Source: Candidatus Schekmanbacteria bacterium GWA2_38_11
Lineage (GTDB): Bacteria; Schekmanbacteria; GWA2-38-11
Length of the DNA stretch: 7,835 bases
Reading direction: 5' to 3'
Assembly: GCA_001790645.1 (NCBI GenBank)
Contig: MGDB01000104.1
Coordinates: forward strand, 1-7,835
The notes under the pieces were generated by a model that saw nothing but the letters and a program-made list of their open reading frames with translations, was not told where the DNA came from and searched no databases. Numbering within the stretch: position 1 is the first letter of the stretch; each line of letters opens with the position of its first letter. The position numbers were made by a program, and so were the translations under genes. Below are positions 5,118 through 7,835 of this stretch, piece after piece.

Positions 5118-6509
5118 ATGCCATATAAACTTCCATCAGCCGAGTCTGAAACTGTCGAGTTCAAAAACGGCTTTGACAGAGAAACTATCGAAACCCTGGT
5201 TGCCTTTGCCAATACAAAGGGAGGGAAAGTATTCATCGGAATATCTGATAACGGAAAAGTTGCAGGAATCCAGCTTAACAAAGAAACGATCCAGACCTGG
5301 ATAAATCAGGCGAAGCAACTTACATCGCATGCTGTTATCCCTGATGCTGAGGCAATCTCTCTGAAGGGTAAGCAAGTTGTTATTCTCTCAGTACCAGAAT
5401 CCCCGATAAAACCTGTTGCATGTAAGGGACGATATTATAAGCGTATCAAAAATGCCAATCATCAGCTCTCAGTCTCTGAAGTAGTCAACATGCACCTCAG
5501 GACTTTTAACTCAAGCTGGGATTTTCACATTGATGAATACCACACCGAGAAAGAGATTTCCCTCGACAAGGTTCAGAATTTTATCGAGCGTGTCAATTTA
5601 AATAAAGAAATGTCCATCATGGATGACCCCCTGACCGTATTACAGAAATTTGAATTAATGCGGGAGGGGAAAATAACGTATGCCTGCTTTCTCCTTTTTA
5701 TGTCGGGACAGTCTGGGATAAGCACCATCGAACTCGGCAGGTTTCAGACAGATATTATTATCAAAGATGGCGCTACTCTCAAAGCCGACCTCTTCTCAGA
5801 GGTAGATGGTGTCATGAATTTTATTAAAAAACATATCAACAAGGCATACATTATCACCGGCAGGCCTCAACGGGAAGAGCGCTGGGATTATCCACTCGAC
5901 GCAATCCGGGAAATAGTCATCAATGCAATCATCCATCGCGACTATAGGAGTACACAGGATTCCGTCGTCAAGGTATTCGATGACAAGATAGAGATATTTA
6001 ACCCAGGTGGACTACCGTCAGGCATTACCATTGAAAAACTGCTGAAAGGCAAATATATTTCAGATGCCCGCAACAAGAAGGTTGCAGAAGTCTTTAAGGC
6101 AGCCGGACTGATTGAGAAATACGGCTCAGGGATAAAACGGATACTCAATGCGTTTAAGGAATACGGCCTGCCTCCTCCTGACTTTGAAGAAATGAGCGGT
6201 GGGTTTATGGTGACTGTTTATAAGAAGACCCCTCCAGTCACCGAACAAGTCACCGAACAAGTCACCGAACAAGTCACCGAACAAGTGGCGCGGCTTGTTG
6301 CATTGTTTCCAGAGACAGCATCAAGCACTGGCGAACTTATGAACCTGCTGGCACTGATGCATCGCCCCTCTTTTTTATATACCTATCTGCAGCCTGCTCT
6401 GGATAGTGGTTATATTGAGCGAACTATTCCAGATAAACCTCAAAGCCGGCTCCAGCGCTACAGATTGACTCAAAAAGGTAAAGAATTCCTGGTGAGATTA
6501 AAGAAATGA
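5118..6509 (+). CDS. AlbA_2/Schlafen-AAA regulator with GHKL domain and winged helix (COG2865-like)
   Basis: A putative transcriptional regulator often misnamed RecG-like helicase. Numbered from ATG 5118 (463 aa), residues about 6-120 form the AlbA_2 (divergent AAA_4) domain, with SETVEFKNGF and LVAFANTKGGKVFIGISDNG. Residues about 255-350 are a GHKL-type ATPase region, with AIREIVINAIIHRDY, then IFNPGGLPSGI, then KYGSGIKRI. Four tandem VTEQ units (374-389) form a linker to a C-terminal winged helix ending YRLTQKGKEFL. A GTG at 5106 is four codons upstream, but ATG has slightly better ribosome-site spacing; neither has a strong Shine-Dalgarno. The family regulates unknown genes and is common both in chromosomes and near defence loci. 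No partner gene is adjacent: the next gene is convergent. Confidence 0.85.
   Translation: MPYKLPSAESETVEFKNGFDRETIETLVAFANTKGGKVFIGISDNGKVAGIQLNKETIQTWINQAKQLTSHAVIPDAEAISLKGKQVVILSVPESPIKPVACKGRYYKRIKNANHQLSVSEVVNMHLRTFNSSWDFHIDEYHTEKEISLDKVQNFIERVNLNKEMSIMDDPLTVLQKFELMREGKITYACFLLFMSGQSGISTIELGRFQTDIIIKDGATLKADLFSEVDGVMNFIKKHINKAYIITGRPQREERWDYPLDAIREIVINAIIHRDYRSTQDSVVKVFDDKIEIFNPGGLPSGITIEKLLKGKYISDARNKKVAEVFKAAGLIEKYGSGIKRILNAFKEYGLPPPDFEEMSGGFMVTVYKKTPPVTEQVTEQVTEQVTEQVARLVALFPETASSTGELMNLLALMHRPSFLYTYLQPALDSGYIERTIPDKPQSRLQRYRLTQKGKEFLVRLKK
6237..6284 (+). repeat. Four perfect tandem copies of a 12-bp unit encoding VTEQ
   Basis: The unit GTCACCGAACAA occurs four times without a mismatch, inside the regulator gene, at the junction between the GHKL region and the C-terminal winged helix. 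The unit length is a multiple of three, so copy changes alter only linker length. Similar VTEQ/VTPQ repeats are a known habit of this protein family. Confidence 0.95.
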
Positions 6510-6560
6510 CAGCACCTGATTATTTACTTTGAATTATTATATAACGTGGCCTTTTATTTC

Positions 6561-6950
6561 TCACTCCCGCCCGCGTTGAATGTGAATAAATGCCTTACCC
6601 TTTCCCATGCCGATCAGAAACGTGGCCAGGATATTTATAACGCTGAGTATCAGGGCACCAAGGAAGGCGGCCAGATAGCCTGTGACTTGAAATCCCTCGA
6701 CAATGTTACCAACAAAATAGAAGATCAGACCATTGATCACTAAGGTAAATAGCCCCAGGGAAAGGATATTGATAGGAAGCGTCAGGATTATAAGTATAGG
6801 CCGCAGGAATGTATTTATGATCCCGATGACTGCGGCTGCCACTACTGCGGTCAGGATGCTATCAATCTCTATGCTCTCCATAGTCTTTGATACAATGAGC
6901 AGTCCAACTGCATTGATCAACCAGCGTATAATGTAATTCTTCATAGCCAT
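6561..6950 (-). CDS. Four-helix membrane protein, phage_holin_4_2/YvlD family
   Basis: A 129-residue inner-membrane protein. Four hydrophobic segments lie at about residues 5-23, 31-49, 53-77 and 90-115. The signature NTFLRPILIILTLPINILSLGLF spans segments two and three, and FLRPIL plus LTLPIN are the marks of the YvlD/DUF360 family, also called superfamily IV holins. In chromosomes these are not lysis proteins, and their function is poorly known. The start codon shares one base with the Maf stop (TAATG), and GGAG lies ten bases upstream inside the Maf gene, so translation is coupled. It converges with the AlbA_2 gene, with only about 50 bases between the stops and no clear terminator visible there. 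Confidence 0.9.
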   Translation of the reverse strand: MAMKNYIIRWLINAVGLLIVSKTMESIEIDSILTAVVAAAVIGIINTFLRPILIILTLPINILSLGLFTLVINGLIFYFVGNIVEGFQVTGYLAAFLGALILSVINILATFLIGMGKGKAFIHIQRGRE

Positions 6951-7531
6951 TAGTTGTAAACTCCAAACTTTCTAAGGGCCTTCATTAAGGCATCTACAGG
7001 CAGGCCCACGACATTATTATAATCTCCCTCGATCTTTTTGACTATAGCCGCCCCAAGTCCCTGAATTGCATAAGCGCCTGCCTTATCCAGCGGCTCCCCT
7101 GATCTAACGTATGAATCAATCTCCTTCATTGTCATCCTCTTAAAATAGACCTTTGTAACTACTGACCTTGACACACTTTGCCCCTCTCCCGTGTCTATAA
7201 TAGTAAATCCCGTAATGACATAATGATTTCTGCCATTCAGAATACCAAGCATCCTTTTAGCTTCACTATAATTATGCGGTTTTCCAAATACTTTATCATT
7301 TAAACAAACAATAGTGTCGGCAGCTATGATAATAGCATTCCTGTATCTGCCTGCAACAGCCTTTGCCTTTTCACAGGATAAATACCTTGCGAGTCTTCTT
7401 GCAGGCATTCGCAGACTCAGATCTTCTTCATAATCACCTGCATCCACCATAAACTTTAATCCTGTCCTTTCCAGAATCTCTTTTCTCCTCGGTGATGCAG
7501 ATGCAAGGATAATCCTCTTTGTGTTATACAT
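6950..7531 (-). CDS. maf: Maf family nucleoside triphosphate pyrophosphatase
   Basis: A house-cleaning enzyme that hydrolyses non-canonical or excess nucleoside triphosphates to monophosphates in the cytoplasm. From ATG 7531-7529 (193 aa) the family motifs appear in order. They are LASASPRRKEIL (9-20), AADTIV (with D72), GKP followed by the ML-x2-L-x-G-R-x2-H-x-V-x-TG helix and strand, GEPLDKAGAYAIQG (145-158) and GDYNNVVGLP (169-178). The DKAGAY form suits the YhdE-type (dTTP/UTP) branch rather than the YceF (m7GTP) branch; this is inference. The frame is open further to 7585, but that part overlaps the flavoprotein gene and precedes the conserved start. It overlaps the upstream stop by 8 nt and the next start by 1 nt, so the three genes form an operon. 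Length is normal. Confidence 0.95.
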   Translation of the reverse strand: MYNTKRIILASASPRRKEILERTGLKFMVDAGDYEEDLSLRMPARRLARYLSCEKAKAVAGRYRNAIIIAADTIVCLNDKVFGKPHNYSEAKRMLGILNGRNHYVITGFTIIDTGEGQSVSRSVVTKVYFKRMTMKEIDSYVRSGEPLDKAGAYAIQGLGAAIVKKIEGDYNNVVGLPVDALMKALRKFGVYN

Positions 7532-7835
7532 ACTGCCCTGCCGCATAACCTGATGCCCAGGCCCAGTGAAGGTTGTATCCACCAAGCTGTCCTGTCACAT
7601 CAATCACCTCACCGATGAAGTATAGGCCCGGTACCTTTTTTGCCTCCATTGTCTTTGATGATAATTCGTCTGTATCAACTCCGCCTCGTGTGACCTCCGC
7701 CTTTTCGTACCCCTCAGTACCGGCAGGCATAACAGTCCAGTTATGAAGCATAGATGCAATCTCCCTGAGTTCCCTGTCTGAATATTGATTCACAGGCCTT
7801 GATGGGATGTATCGGTTACACCATGTATGGGCTAA
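7524..7835 (-). CDS. HI0933-like NAD(P)/FAD-dependent oxidoreductase, C-terminal end, partial
   Basis: The frame is open from the right edge to TAA at 7526-7524, giving the last 103 residues of a protein usually near 400. The end matches HI0933/YhiN-type flavoproteins. It reads SRPVNQYSDRELREIASML, then PAGTEGYEKAEVTRGGVDT, then ELSSKTMEAKKVPGLYFIGEV, and the FAD-site signature GQLGGYNLHWAWASGYAAG. The GTG at 7793 is internal, because conserved residues continue upstream to the edge. The N-terminal FAD-binding GxGxxG lies outside the window. It is the first visible gene of the minus-strand cluster with Maf and the YvlD-like protein. The physiological substrate of this family is not established. 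Confidence 0.92.
   Translation of the reverse strand, partial: LAHTWCNRYIPSRPVNQYSDRELREIASMLHNWTVMPAGTEGYEKAEVTRGGVDTDELSSKTMEAKKVPGLYFIGEVIDVTGQLGGYNLHWAWASGYAAGQYV

Noticed and set aside
5118..6509. RecG-type helicase
   Set aside because: No helicase motifs are present; the AlbA_2 and GHKL-like signatures show it is the COG2865-type regulator often mislabelled as RecG.
6546..6936. Two plus-strand frames (6546-6743 and 6733-6936)
   Set aside because: Both are antisense to the YvlD-like membrane protein, whose signature motifs are clear.
6561..6950. Holin-family gene as evidence of a prophage lysis module
   Set aside because: The YvlD/superfamily IV label is a naming artefact in chromosomes; it is coupled to Maf and has no lysis genes nearby.

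Overview
The window joins two unlike regions. Bases 1 to about 4500 look like part of a prophage or integrative element. Bases about 4600 to 7835 look like ordinary chromosomal genes. There are no rRNA or tRNA genes, no CRISPR array, and no integrase or transposase. The right-hand families (Mut7-C RNase, AlbA/Schlafen-type regulator, YvlD-like membrane protein, Maf, HI0933-like flavoprotein) occur widely in bacteria. The overall look, with moderate AT richness and clear Shine-Dalgarno sites, suits an environmental Gram-negative bacterium such as a Nitrospirota or Desulfobacterota member. That placement is a low-confidence inference.

Left region, minus strand (2910 down to 1): a short Cro/C1-type regulator, an overlapping 45-residue protein, a RepA/DnaB-like RecA-fold ATPase with a C-terminal winged helix, a 68-residue coiled-coil protein, and an unrecognised protein that runs off the left edge. 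This order (regulator, small protein, replicative ATPase) resembles a phage or integrative-element replication module. The 3' end of the ATPase gene carries an AT-rich repeat family: two direct copies in the gene and one inverted copy just past its stop. The outer pair forms a perfect 29-bp inverted repeat (968-996 and 1169-1197). It could be an origin, an invertible segment or an RNA switch.

Divergent from the regulator, on the plus strand, is a two-gene operon (3074-4437). It encodes an unrecognised 170-residue protein and, 2 nt later, a stand-alone PD-(D/E)XK protein like the N-terminal nuclease domain of type I restriction HsdR subunits. A strong intrinsic terminator (4464-4497) closes it. 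This pair is the best candidate for an undescribed system, perhaps defence, but its function is not shown by the sequence.

Right region: plus-strand genes for a Mut7-C RNase/zinc-ribbon protein and an AlbA_2/GHKL regulator with four VTEQ repeats meet a convergent minus-strand cluster. That cluster encodes the end of an HI0933-like flavoprotein, Maf, and a YvlD-like membrane protein, with overlapping junctions that suggest one transcript. The boundary between element and chromosome probably lies near 4498-4602, but no attachment site could be identified.
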